A stretch of 64,000 nt of DNA from Orientallactaga sibirica (taxonomy: Eukaryota > Chordata > Mammalia > Rodentia > Dipodidae), in the NCBI GenBank assembly GCA_036365145.1, contig JAEOAD010000888.1:2335501-2399500 (forward strand), read 5' to 3'. How positions within the stretch are numbered: position 1 is the first letter of the stretch; every line of letters starts with the position of its first letter. The notes below the pieces were generated by a model. It saw only the letters and a list, made by a program, of their open reading frames with translations, was not told where the DNA came from and searched no databases. Shown here piece after piece: positions 33,157 to 46,271 of the stretch. Made by a program: the position numbers and the translations under genes.

Positions 33157-35543
33157 TTCTAATAAAATTTCCAGAACCAGGTAGCTGAATGAACCAAGTG
33201 CCCATCCTAGAACACAGAGACAAGTGATCCAAGAGGTGGAGAGGCCGAAATTCCCCGATTCACATAAGAACATTTGTTCCGGACTGGGAAGATGACTCAG
33301 TGGATCGAGTACTTGGAGCTTAAATTGGAGAACATCACTTCCATCCCCAAAACCCCATGTGAAAAGCCTAAAGCTGGTGGCAGCCTTTAATCCCAACTCA
33401 CAAGATGACATGTGGAAGCAGGAGAAAATCCCCGAACCTCCCAGCAACAGTGAAAGGAATAGAAAGAACCTTGCCTCAAATGAGGTGAACAGGGGAGTAC
33501 CAACAGGAAAGTTGTCCTTTGAACTCCACGTGAGGGTCGTGGCACATGTGTGCCTGCACTCACACACAAATAATACATTTTTTTAAGTTTAAATTTATTT
33601 TCATTTATTTATTTTCAATCAGAGAGACAGAGAATGGGTGCGCCAGGGCCTCCAACCACGGAAAATGGAATTCAGACACATGCACCACCATGTGCATCTG
33701 GCTTTATTTGGGTGCTGGGAATTGAACCTGGGTTGCTAGGCCTTAATCACTGAGACATCTCTCCAGTCCCACACAAAGAATTTAAATATATATATTATTT
33801 ATTTATTTATTTATTTGAGAGAGAGAATAGGCACGCCAGGGCCTCTAGCCACTGCAGATGAACTCCGAATGCATGTGCCCCCTTGTGCATCTGGCTTACG
33901 TGGCTCCTGGAGATTCAAACCAGGATCCTTTGGCTTTGCAGGCAAACGCCTTAACCACTAAGCTATCTATCTCTCCAGCCCAGGAACTTTTTTAAAGTAT
34001 CACATTATTTATTTATGTGAGAGTGGGGCAAATAGAGAGTATGGGCGTGCCGAACTGCTAACCACTGCAAACAAACTCTAGATGCATGCACCATCTTCTG
34101 CATCTGGCTTACATGAGTACTGGGGAATGGAAACCAGGGTTCTTAGGCTTTGTAGGCAAGTGTCTTAACCACAAAGCCATTTATCCAGCCCACAAATAAT
34201 TTGTTTTTGTTTTTGTTTGTTGAGGTAGGGTCTCACTCTAGTTCAGGCTGACCTGGAATTCACTCTGTAGTCTCAGGTGGCCTCAAACTCATGGCGATCC
34301 TCCTACCTCTGCCTCCTGAGTGCTGGGATTAAAGGCGTGCGCCACCATGCTCACTTCACAAATAAATTTCTTGTTTTTGTTTTTTCGAGATGGGGTCCTA
34401 CTCTGGCCCAGGCTGACCTGGAATTCACTATGTAGTCTCAGGGTAGCCTTGAACTCACGGCGATCCTCCTACCTCTGCCTCCCGAGTGCTGGGATTAAAG
34501 GCGTGTGCCACCACACCCAGCAACAAATAATTTAAAAAAAAAAAAAAAGAATATTTAAGCCGGGCGTGGTGGCGCAGAGGCAGGAGGATCGCCGTGAGTT
34601 TGAGGCCACCCTGAGACTACATAGTGAATTCCAGGTCAGCCTGGGCCAGAGTGAGACCCTACCTCAAAAAAAAAAAAAAAAAAAAAAAAAAAAAGCATAT
34701 AAAGCTGAGGTGGGGATGGTGGTGCATGCCTCTAATCCCAGCACTCAGGAGGCAAAGGTAGGAGGATCGCCGTGAGTTCGAGGCCACCCTGAGACTACAT
34801 AGTGAATTCCAGGTCAGCCTGGGCTAAAGTAGGACCCTACCTCGAAAAAACAAAAAATTTATTTGTGAAGTGGGCATGGTGGCACATACCTTTAATCCCA
34901 GCACTCAGGAGGCAGAGGTAGGAGGATCGCCATGAGTTAGAGGCCACCAAAATATATATTTAAAGCCCTAAAAACAGATCTATCATATGATCCAGCTATA
35001 CCACTCCTAGGTATTTACCCAAAGGACTTCCAGTCATATCAGTTATAGTTGCACATAAATGTTGATTCACAATAGCTAAATTATGGAACCAGGCTAGGTG
35101 TCCAACAATAGGAATGAATGGAGAAGGAAAGTGGCATATACACAATAGAAATTTTTCAGCCATAAAGAATGAAGTTGGGGACTGGAGAGATGGTTTAGTG
35201 GTTTAGGCACTTTCCTGCAAAGCCTAAGGACTCAGGTTCAATTCCCCAGTACCCATATAAGCCAGCTGCACATGGTGGCTCATGCGTCTGGGGTTCATTG
35301 GCAGTGGCTAGAGGCCCTGGTACACCCATTCTATCTGCTTCTTTTTCTCTCTCTAAAATAAATATTAAAAAATATTTTAGGGCTATAGAGATGGCTTAGC
35401 AGTTAAGGCACTTGCCCACAAAACCAAAGGACCTAGGTTCAATTCCCCAGTACCCACTTAAAGCCAGATGCATAAGGTGGCACATGCATCTGGAGTTCAT
35501 TTGCAGTGGCTAGAGACACTGGCATGCCCATTCTGTCTATCTG
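33157..35543. repeat. Tandem duplication, copy A (2387 bp)
   Basis: First of two adjacent, head-to-tail, near-identical copies. It holds a unique start, several antisense tRNA-type SINEs, B1 copies, an L1 fragment (about 34960-35165) and two sense tRNA-type SINEs. It ends at TCTGTCTATCTG, immediately followed by copy B. It has no gene. Confidence 0.95.
34960..35165 (+). mobile_element. L1 3'-end fragment (copy in duplication A)
   Basis: Contains 'gatccagctataccactcct' and 'aatagctaaattatggaacc', typical of the L1 ORF2 end in sense orientation. It is truncated at both ends. The matching copy in duplication B lies at about 37338-37540. Confidence 0.8.
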
Positions 35544-37932
35544 TTCTAATAAAATTTCCAGAACCAGGTAGCTGAATGAACCAAGTGCCCATCCTAGAAC
35601 ACAGAGACAAGTGATCCAAGAGGTGGAGAGGCCGAAATTCCCGATTCACATAAGAACATTTGTTCGGACTGGGAAGATGACTCAGTGGATCGAGTACTTG
35701 GAGCTTAAATTGGAGAACATCACTTCCATCCCCAAAACCCCATGTGAAAAGCCTAAAGCTGGTGGCAGCCTTTAATCCCAACTCACAAGATGACATGTGG
35801 AAGCAGGAGAAAATCCCCGAACCTCCCAGCAACAGTGAAAGGAATAGAAAGAACCTTGCCTCAAATGAGGTGAACAGGGGAGTACCAACAGGAAAGTTGT
35901 CCTTTGAACTCCACGTGAGGGTCGTGGCACATGTGTGCCTGCACTCACACACAAATAATACATTTTTTTAAGTTTAAATTTATTTTCATTTATTTATTTT
36001 CAATCAGAGAGACAGAGAATGGGTGCGCCAGGGCCTCCAACCACGGAAAATGGAATCCAGACACATGCACCACCATGTGCATCTGGCTTTATTTGGGTGC
36101 TGGGGAATTGAACCTGGGTTGCTAGGCCTTAATCACTGAGACATCTCTCCAGTCCCACACAAAGAATTTAAATATATATATTATTTATTTATTTATTTAT
36201 TTGAGAGAGAGAATAGGCACGCCAGGGCCTCTAGCCACTGCAGATGAACTCCGAATGCATGTGCCCCCTTGTGCATCTGGCTTACGTGGCTCCTGGAGAT
36301 TCAAACCAGGATCCTTTGGCTTTGCAGGCAAACGCCTTAACCACTAAGCTATCTATCTCTCCAGCCCAGGAACTTTTTTAAAGTATCACATTATTTATTT
36401 ATGTGAGAGTGGGGCAAATAGAGAGTATGGGCGTGCCGAACTGCTAACCACTGCAAACAAACTCTAGATGCATGCACCATCTTCTGCATCTGGCTTACAT
36501 GAGTACTGGGGAATGGAACCAGGGTTCTTAGGCTTTGTAGGCAAGTGTCTTAACCACAAAGCCATTTATCCAGCCCACAAATAATTTGTTTTTGTTTTTT
36601 GTTTGTTGAGGTAGGGTCTCACTCTAGTTCAGGCTGACCTGGAATTCACTCTGTAGTCTCAGGGTGGCCTCAAACTCATGGCGATCCTCCTACCTCTGCC
36701 TCCTGAGTGCTGGGATTAAAGGCGTGCGCCACCATGCTCACTTCACAAATAAATTTCTTGTTTTTGTTTTTTCGAGATGGGGTCCTACTCTGGCCCAGGC
36801 TGACCTGGAATTCACTATGTAGTCTCAGGGTAGCCTTGAACTCACGGCGATCCTCCTACCTCTGCCTCCCGAGTGCTGGGATTAAAGGCGTGTGCCACCA
36901 CACCCAGCAACAAATAATTTAAAAAAAAAAAAAAAGAATATTTAAGCCGGGCGTGGTGGCGCAGAGGCAGGAGGATCGCCGTGATTTTGAGGCCACCCTG
37001 AGACTACATAGTGAATTCCAGGTCAGCCTGGGCCAGAGTGAGACCCTACCTCAAAAAAAAAAAAAAAAAAAAAAAAAAAGCATATAAAGCTGAGGTGGGG
37101 ATGGTGGTGCATGCCTCTAATCCCAGCACTCAGGAGGCAAAGGTAGGAGGATCGCCGTGAGTTCGAGGCCACCCTGAGACTACATAGTGAATTCCAGGTC
37201 AGCCTGGGCTAAAGTAGGACCCTACCTCAAAAAAAACAAAAATTTATTTGTGAAGTGGGCATGGTGGCACATACCTTTAATCCCAGCACTCAGGAGGCAG
37301 AGGTAGGAGGATCGCCATGAGTTAGAGGCCACCAAAATATATATTTAAAGCCCTAAAAACAGATCTATCATATGATCCAGCTATACCACTCCTAGGTATT
37401 TACCCAAAGGACTTCCAGTCATATCAGTTATAGTTGCACATAAATGTTGATTCACAATAGCTAAATTATGGAACCAGGCTAGGTGTCCAACAATAGGAAT
37501 GAATGGAGAAGGAAAGTGGCATATACACAATAGAAATTTTTCAGCCATAAAGAATGAAGTTGGGGACTGGAGAGATGGTTTAGTGGTTTAGGCACTTTCC
37601 TGCAAAGCCTAAGGACTCAGGTTCAATTCCCCAGTACCCATATAAGCCAGCTGCACATGGTGGCTCATGCGTCTGGGGTTCATTGGCAGTGGCTAGAGGC
37701 CCTGGTACACCCATTCTCTCTATCTGCTTCTTTTTCTCTCTCTAAAATAAATATTAAAAAATATTTTAGGGCTATAGAGATGGCTTAGCAGTTAAGGCAC
37801 TTGCCCACAAAACCAAAGGACCTAGGTTCAATTCCCCAGTACCCACTTAAAGCCAGATGCATAAGGTGGCACATGCATCTGGAGTTCATTTGCAGTGGCT
37901 AGAGACACTGGCATGCCCATTCTGTCTATCTG
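35544..37932. repeat. Tandem duplication, copy B (2389 bp)
   Basis: Second copy, starting at TTCTAATAAAATTTCC directly after copy A and ending at 37932. I counted roughly a dozen differences from copy A. Most are one-base changes in homopolymer length (CCCC/CCC, CCGG/CGG, GGG/GGGG, GAAACC/GAACC, T and A runs), with a CT repeat change and only about two clear substitutions. Confidence 0.95.
37338..37540 (+). mobile_element. L1 3'-end fragment (copy in duplication B)
   Basis: Same L1 fragment as in copy A, carried by the 2.39 kb duplication rather than inserted independently, because its flanks are also duplicated. Confidence 0.8.
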
Positions 37933-37967
37933 CCTCTCTCTCAAATAAATAATAATAAAAAAATTTA

Positions 37968-38985
37968 GCCAGGCATGGTGGTGCACGCCTTTAATCCCAG
38001 CACTTGGGAGGCAGAGGTAGGAGGATCGCCTTGAGTTCAAGGCCACCTGGAGACTACACAGTGAATTCCAGGTCAGCCTGGGCTTGAGTGAGACCCTACC
38101 TCAAAACAACAACAACAACAAAAAATCATCACATTAAAGAAGTAAAATTGTACAGCCAGGCGTGGTGGTGCACGCCTTTAATCCCAGCATTCAGGAGGCA
38201 GAGGTAGGAGGATCACTGTGAGTTCAAGGCCACCTTGAGACTGCATAGTAAATTCCAGGTCAGCCTGAGCTAGAGTGAAACCCTACCTTGAAAATCCAAA
38301 AAAGTAAAAAAGTAAAATTGTCTAGTGTAACAAAGCGAAAAAATGGTTTGGGGAAGGAGGGGAAGTAAAGGGAATAAGGGAAAATAAGTTAGTAATAATA
38401 AGCGCATTATATACTTGTATGAAAATGTCCTTATGTAAGCCTTATGTAAGTACAATGAATACAGCAATGAGGAGAAGGAAAGAAAGAAGAAAGAAAAGCC
38501 TGGTGTGGTGGTGCACGCCTTTAATCCCAGCAGTCTGGGAGGCAGAGAGGATCACTGTGAGTTTGAGACTAGCCTGGAACTACAGCGTGAGTTATATATA
38601 TATCAATCACTGTAGCCCAGGCTGACCTGGAATTCACTATGTAGTCTCAAGGTGGCCTCAAACCCATGATGACCCTCCTACATCTGCCTCCCAAATTCTG
38701 GGATTAAAGGCATGTGCAACCACACCTGGCTCATATTATATATCTTTTGTGCTATTAATTTTAAAATATTTTATTATTTATTTGTGAGCAAAGAGAAATA
38801 GAAGAGATTGACATAGAGAGAATGGGCATGCCACAGCCTCCAGGTAATGCAAAGGAACTCCAGATGCATGTACCACTTTGTTGCATCTGGCTTTATGTGG
38901 GTTTGAGGGAATCAAATCCAGGTCATTAGGCTTTATATGCAAGTACCTTAACTGCTGAGTGATCTCATCAGCTTTATGCTATCAA
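37968..38985. repeat. SINE cluster
   Basis: Sense B1 copies at about 37968-38105, 38155-38290 and 38500-38590, an antisense B1 part at about 38605-38735, and an antisense tRNA-type SINE at about 38765-38970. No gene. Confidence 0.8.
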
Positions 38986-38992
38986 TATTATT

Positions 38993-38993
38993 T

Positions 38994-39040
<47 letters not shown>

Positions 39041-39131
39041 GTATATATATATTATTTTGTATATATATATTATTTTATATATATATTATTTTGTATATAT
39101 ATATTATTTTGTATATATATATTATTTTGTG

Positions 39132-39155
<24 letters not shown>
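38993..39155. repeat. AT-rich minisatellite
   Basis: A (TA)n stretch passes into five or six copies of an 18-bp unit built on ATTATTTTGTATATATAT. One unit lacks the G. It is followed by a T run. Confidence 0.9.
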
Positions 39156-39164
<9 letters not shown>

Positions 39165-39632
39165 CTCAAGGTAGGGTTTTGCTCTAGCCCAAGCTGACCT
39201 GGAATTCACTATGTAGTCTCAGGGTGGCCTTGAACTCACAGTGATCCTCCTACTTCTGCCTCTCAAGTGCTGAAATTAAAAAAGATGTGTGCCACCATAC
39301 CTGGCTATTTATTTATATATTTTTGGTTTTTTGTGGTAGGGTTTCATTCTAGCCCAGGCTGACCTAGCTCAGGGTGGCCTTGAACTTACAGTGATCCTCC
39401 TACCTCTGCCTCCTGAGTGCTGGGATTAAAGGCATGTGCCACCACTCCTGGCTCCCTTTTTTTTTTTTCTTTTTTCTTTTTTCTTTTTTTGGTTTTTCAA
39501 GGTAGGTTTCATTCTAGTCCAGGCTGACCTGGAATTCACTATGTAGTCTCAGAGTGGCCTCGAACTCACAATGATCCTCCTACTTCTGCCTCCCAAGCGC
39601 TGGGATTAAAGGTGTGTGCTACCACACCTTTT

Positions 39633-39665
<33 letters not shown>

Positions 39666-39864
39666 GTTTTGCAAGGTAGGGTCTCACTCTGGTCCAGGCT
39701 GACCTGGAATTAACTATGTAGTCTCAGGGTGACCTCGAACTCTCGGCGATCCTCCTACCTCTGCCTCCCAAGTGCTGGGATTAAAGGCGTGCGCCACCAC
39801 ACCACGCCCGGCTTACCTTTTTCATTTTTTAACAATGTTTTAATGAATTTATTTGTAAGCAGAT

Positions 39865-39938
<74 letters not shown>

Positions 39939-40016
39939 ACGGATGTGCCAGGGCCTGTAGCCATTGCAAATGAACTCCAGATACATGTGCCTCCTTGTGC
40001 ATCTTCTTTACATGGA
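39155..40016. repeat. Antisense B1 cluster and tRNA-type SINE
   Basis: Antisense B1 copies at about 39160-39305, 39320-39455, 39490-39630 and 39660-39815, then an antisense tRNA-type SINE with (TA)n and (GA)n tracts at about 39840-40016. Confidence 0.85.
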
Positions 40017-42475
40017 GCAGGCTTCCAGTCCAATTAGAGAGCAGTTGGTTTCCCCCATAACAGACATGCCACTATTGCACCTGTTGGTTCATTTGGCCTG
40101 GCTGGCCAAATTTAAAGCTTGCAGTGTTCACTGTTGAGTACCTTCATTGGTGTTTTGTTTTGTTTTGTTTTGTTTTTCCCATTAAACTGTATGCAGCGTA
40201 GCTTTTTCCAGCTTTCTGTCAGCTGGTCCACATGGAGGAGGCTTTCAGCTCAGCTCCAGCAGGATTTCTCAGTGACCTTGCAGCCCAAGTATGTGGAGTC
40301 TTCAGCAATAGGGTCTTACCATCTATTCCTGGTGGGAAACCAAGGGCCCTAGCAATGGCCTATAATGTTTTGGGGGTATCTGTGGCCTCCCTGACCTGAA
40401 GTACTTTTTGGGGGGGTTCTAAGGTAGGGTGTCACTACTCTACCTCAGGCTGACCTGAAATTCACTATGTAGTCTCAGGGTGGCCTCGAAACTGAAGTAC
40501 TTTTTTAATGTATAATTTTTTATTGACAACTTCTTACAGACAATAAACCATGATAATTCCCTCCCCTCCCCCACTTTCCCCTTTACAATGCCACTCCAAT
40601 ATATCCCCATTAGTCTCTCTTATTTTGATGTCATCATCTTTTCCTCCTAGTGTAAGGGTCTTGTGAAGGTAGTGCTAGGCACTGCAAGGTCATGGATATT
40701 GAGGCCAATTTCTGTCTGGTCTATTACATTGTAAGGAGTCCTACCCTTCCTTTGGCTCTTAGATTCTTTCTGCCACCTCTTCTGCAATGGACCTTGAGCC
40801 TTGGCGGGTGTGATAGAGATGTTTCAGTGCTGGACACTATTCCATCACTTCTCAGCACTATGTGCCTTTTTGGTCATCCCAGTGGTCACCGCCATCTGAA
40901 AAGAGAAGCTTCTCTAATCAGAAGTGAGAATAGTATTAATATGTGAACATGAACATTAAGTGTAGTGCTTAAAAGGCAGTTTGGTGAGCATAATATATGC
41001 ATTTAGCCAGACAAGAGCAGGTTTTACACCCCTAGGGCTCATGACCCCTCCCCTCACCATAGGCTTTAATTTAGGTTTCCAGTGCCAGTAATTTAGGTTT
41101 CCCATAGAGCAGACTTCCAGTCCAATTAGAGAGCAGTTGGTTTCCCCCAGAGCAGACATGCCACTATCGCACCTGTTCAGTCATTTGGCCTGTCTGGCCA
41201 AACTTGAGGCTTCCAGTGTCCACTGTTTTCACTGCTGGTGACTACTGTCTCCCATAAGGCTTCATGCAGTGCAGCTTTTTCCAGCTTTCAGTCGGCTGAT
41301 GTACAGGGAGAAGGTTTTCAGCTCAGCCCCAGCTTAATTTCTCAGTGACTTTGCCACCCAGGCATGTGGAGTCTTCAGCAATAGGGTCTTACTATCTGTT
41401 TCTGGTGGGAAACCAAGGGCCTTGGCTATAGTCTGAAATGTTTTTTAGGCAACAGGGACCTCCCTGGCCAACAACTCACTGGAAGGTATCCCATCCCTGG
41501 CACTGAAATTTTTCTAGTAACAATCTATGAATTCTGGATGTGCTATTATCCAAAAAAAGTAGGCTTTCATATGTCTTATTCAGAATATCTTTTTTTTTTT
41601 TTTTTGGTTTTTTTTGAGGTAGGGTCTCACTCTGGTCCAGGCTGACCTGGAATTAACTATGTAGTCTCAGGGTAACCTCGAACTCACAGCGATCCTCCTA
41701 CCTCTGCCTCCCAAGTGCTGGGATTAAAGGCGTGTGCCACCACGCCCGGCTCTGTTTGTTTGTTTTTTAACTTTTATATTTTTATTGACAACTTCTATAA
41801 CTGTAGAAAATATCCCATGGTAATTCCCACCCTCTCCCAACTTTCTCCTTTGAAACTTCACTCTCCATCATGTCCCCTCCCCCTCTCAATCAGTCTCTCT
41901 TTTATTTTGATGTCATCATCTTTTCCTCCTATTATGATGGTCTTGTGTAGGTAGTGTCAGGCACTGTGAGGTCATGGATATCCAGGCCATTTTGTGTCTG
42001 GAGGAGCACGTTGTAAGGAGTCCTACTATTCCTTTGGCTCTTACATTCTTTTCTTTTTTTAAAACTTCTTTTCTTTTTTTTTAATTATTATTTTTTTATT
42101 GACAACTTTTTTTTTTTTCGAGGTAGGGTCTCACTCTGGTCCAGGCTGACCTGGAATTCACTATGTAGTCTCAGGGTGGCCTCTAACTCTCAGCGATCCT
42201 CCTACTTCTGCCTCCCGAGTGCTGGGATTAAAGGCGTGCACCACCACGCCCGGCTTTATTGACAACTTTTATACTTACATACAAAAAAACCCACCTGATA
42301 TTTCCCTCCCCTCCCCCCATTCCACTTTAGAACTCCAATCTCCACCATATCCCTTCCCTCTCTCCATTAGTCTCTCTTTTAATTTGATGTCATCTAGGCT
42401 GGTTCCTTTTCCTAGCTATTGTGAATAGAGTGGCAATAAACATGGTTGAGTAAGTATCTCTAAAGTAGTGAGACG
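40017..42475 (-). mobile_element. Nested L1 3' UTR fragments
   Basis: Two copies of the same block ('tccagtccaattagagagca' ... 'agtcttcagcaatagggtct') occur at about 40025-40400 and 41108-41490. A second block containing 'tttattgacaacttct' and 'atgtcatcatcttttcctcc' occurs at about 40505-40760, 41765-42050 and 42255-42400. These read as antisense L1 3' UTR pieces from at least three insertions, broken up by antisense B1 copies at about 40405-40490, 41590-41750 and 42105-42255. Confidence 0.65.
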
Positions 42476-42639
42476 AGAGCGGGGCATGGTGGCACATGCC
42501 TTTAATCCTTTAATCAGGCTGACCTGGAATTCACTATGTAGTCTCAGGGTGGCCTCAAACTCATGGTGATCCTCCTACCTCTGCCTCCCGAGTGCTAAGA
42601 TTAAAGGCATGCGCCACTACGCCCAGCTCAACATAGTTT

Positions 42640-44007
42640 TAATCTCCATTTCCCTGATGACTAGGGATGTAGAACATTTTTTAGATGTTTATATGCCATC
42701 TATATTTCTTCTTTTGAGAATTCTCTATTTATTTCCATAGCCCAGTTTTTATTTTTTATTTTTATTTATTTATTAATTTGAGAGAGAGAGAGAGATACAG
42801 AAATAGGCAGGTAGAGAGAGAGAGAGAATGGGCGCGCCAGGGCCTCTAGCCACTGCAAACGAACTCCAGATGCATGTGCCCCCCTTATGCATCTGGCTTA
42901 CGTGGGTCCTGGAGAATCGAGCCTCGAACCGGGGTCCTTAGGCTTCACAGGCAAGCGTTTAACCACTAAGCCATCTCTCCAGCCCTATAGCCCAGTTTTT
43001 AAATATTTTATTTCTATTTATTTATTTATTTGACAGAGTGAGATGGGGAGAGAGAAAGAATGGGTCTGCCAGGGCCTCCAGCCACTGCAAATGAACTCCA
43101 GACACTGCAAATGCACCCCCTTGTGCATCTGGCAAAAGTGGGTCCTGGGGAATCAAACCTGGGTCCTTTGGCCTTGCAGGCAAACGCCTTAACTGTTAAG
43201 CCATCCTTCCAGCCCCATAGCCCATTTTTTAAATGTTTTTAAAACATTTTATTATTTATTTATTTGAGAGAGAGAGATTGAGATACAGAAACGGGCAGGT
43301 AGAGTAAGAGAGAGAATGGGCACCAGGGCCTCCAGCCACTGCAAATGAACTCCAGATGCATGCACCCCATTCTGCATCTGGCTTACGTGGGTCCTGGAGA
43401 ATGAAGCCTCGAACCAGGGTCCTTAGGCTTCACAGGCAAGCATTTAACCTCTAAGCCATCTCTCCAGCCCAAGCCCATTTTTTAATTGGGTTGTTTTATT
43501 TCTTATTATTTAATTTTGTGAGTTCTTTATATATCCTAGATATGAATTCTCTGTCAGATATATAGCTGGCAAAGATTTTCTCCCATTCTGTAGGTTGCCC
43601 TTTGCTATATTCACAGTGTCCTTTGCTGTGCAAAAGCTTTGTAATTTCATGAGGTCCCAGTGGTTGATCTGTGGTTTTATTTCCTGAGCAATTGGGGTTA
43701 TATTCACAAAGTCTTTGCCAAGACCAATATATTGAAGGGTTTCCCCTACTTTTTCCTCTAGCAATTTCAGTCTTAGGTCTGGTATTAAGGTCTTTGATCC
43801 ATTTGGCCTTAATTCTTGTGCATGGAGAGAGATAAGGATCTATTTTCATCCTTCTACAGATACATATCCAGTTTTCCCAGCACTATTTGCTGAAGATGCT
43901 GTCTTTTCTCCAATGAGTATTTTTGGCATTTTTGTCAAAGATTAGGTGGATGTAGCTACCTGGACTTCATCTGGGTCCTCTATTCTGTTCCATTGATATT
44001 CATGGCT

Positions 44008-44055
<48 letters not shown>

Positions 44056-45501
44056 GTTTTGCGAGGTAGGGTCTCACTCTGGTCCAGGCTGACCTGGAAT
44101 TAACTATGTAGTCTCAGGGTGGCCTCGAACTCTCGGCGATCCTCCTACCTCTGCCTCCCGAGTGCTGGGATTAAAGGCGTGCGCCACCACGCCCGGCTTT
44201 TTTTTCTTTTTTTAAAAAATTTTTATTTATTTATTTATTTTTGGAGAGAGACATAGAGAGAGACAGAGAAGGAGAAGGAGACAGACAATGGACGCGCCAG
44301 CAGTCTCTCAGCTGCTGTGAACGAAATCCAGATGTGTGCGCCCCCTTGTGGGCAAGTGCAGCATTGCACCCTTGCGTCACTGCATCTGGCTAAACGTGGG
44401 ACCTGGAGATTGGAACCGCTGGAGATTGGAATCTGGTTCTTAGGCTTAGGAGGCAGGCGCCTTAACCGCTAAGCCATCTCTCCAGCCCTTCATGTCTGTT
44501 TTTGTGCCAGTACCATCTTGTTTTTGTTACTATGTCTCTGTAATATAGGTTAAAATCAGGTATGTGATACCACCAGCCTTATTTCTGTTGCTCAAAATTG
44601 TTTTATATAATCAAGGTTTTTTTTGTGCTTCCAAATGCATTTTTGGATTGTTTTTCCTAGTTCCATCAAGCATGCCATTGGAATTTTGATGGGGATTGCA
44701 TTAAATGTGTAGATTGCTTTTGGTAAGATTGCCATTTTCACAATGATACTTCTAATCAAAAAACAAGGGATGTCTTTCCAGTTCCTAGTGTCTTCTGCAA
44801 TTTCTTGCTTGAGTGTTTTAAAGGTTTCATTGTAGAGATCCTTCACTTCCTTGGTTAGGTTTATTCCAAGGTACTTTTTTTAATGCAATTGTGAATGGGA
44901 GTGATCCTCTGATTTCATCCTGTGTGTGTTTGTTGTTAGCATGTAGGAAGGCTACTGATTTCTGTGTGTTTATTTTGTATCCTGCTACATGGTTATAGGT
45001 GTTTATCAGCTCTAAGTGTTTGCTGGTAGAATCCTTAGGGTCCTTTATGTATAGAATCATATCATCTGCAAATAATGATAACTTGATCTCTTCCTTTCCA
45101 ATTTGTATCCCTTTTATGTGTGTCTCTTGCCTTATTGCTGTACTTCTAGTACTATATTAAATAAATGTGGGGACAGTGGACACCCTTGTCTTGTTCCTGA
45201 TTTTAGTGGAAAAGCTCCAAGTTTTTCTCCATTTAGTATTATGTTGGCTGTAGGTTTGTCATAAATAGCCTTTATTATGTTGAGATATGTTCCTTCTATT
45301 CCCAGTCTCTGTAAGTCCTTTTATATAATGTATTTCATTTATCGATTTGCATATGTTGAACTATGCCTGCATCTCTGGGATAAATCCTATTTGGTAGAGG
45401 TGAATGATCTTTCTGATATATTCTTGTATTCTGTTTGCCAATATTTTGTTGAGAATTTTTGCATCTATGTTTACAAGGGAGATTGGTCTGCAGTTTTCTT
45501 T

Positions 45502-45533
<32 letters not shown>

Positions 45534-46230
45534 TTTTTTTTTTTTTTTTTTTGGTTCTATCTTTGTCTCATTTTGGTATCAGAGTGATGCTGGCTTCATA
45601 GAAGAGTTTGGTAGGATTTCTTCCTTTTCTGTTTTATGGAAAAGTTTAAGAAGTATTGGTGTTAGTTCTTCCATGAAGGTATTGTAGCATTCACCAGTGA
45701 ATCCATCTGTGCCTGGACTTTTTTTCAGTTGGAAGATTTTTTTTTTTTTGAGAGAGTCAGAGGGGGAGAGAGAGAGAGAGAGAGAATGGGCATGCCAGCA
45801 GCCTCTCAGCCACTGTGAATGAACTCCAGATGTGTGTGCCTTCTTGTGGGCAAGTGTGGCATTGCGCCCTTGTATCACTTTGCATCTAGCTAAACATGGG
45901 ACCTGGAGAATTGAACAAGCATTCTTAGGCTTAGCAGGTAGGCACCTTAACACTAAGCCATCTCACCATCCCTAATTGGGAGATTTTTTATAAATGCTTG
46001 GATCTCGATACTTGTTATAGATCTTTTTAAGTGGTTAATCTCATCTTGATTTAATTTAGGTTGGACATATAAATCAAGGAAATCATCCATTTCTTTTAGA
46101 TTTTCAAACTTAGTGGAGTATATGTTCTTATAGCATGTCCCTATAATTTTTAAAAAAATTTTCTGGTATCTGTTGTGATGGTGCCTTTTTCATCATGTAT
46201 AATTTTATTAATTTGTATCTCTTCTTCTCT

Positions 46231-46271
<41 letters not shown>

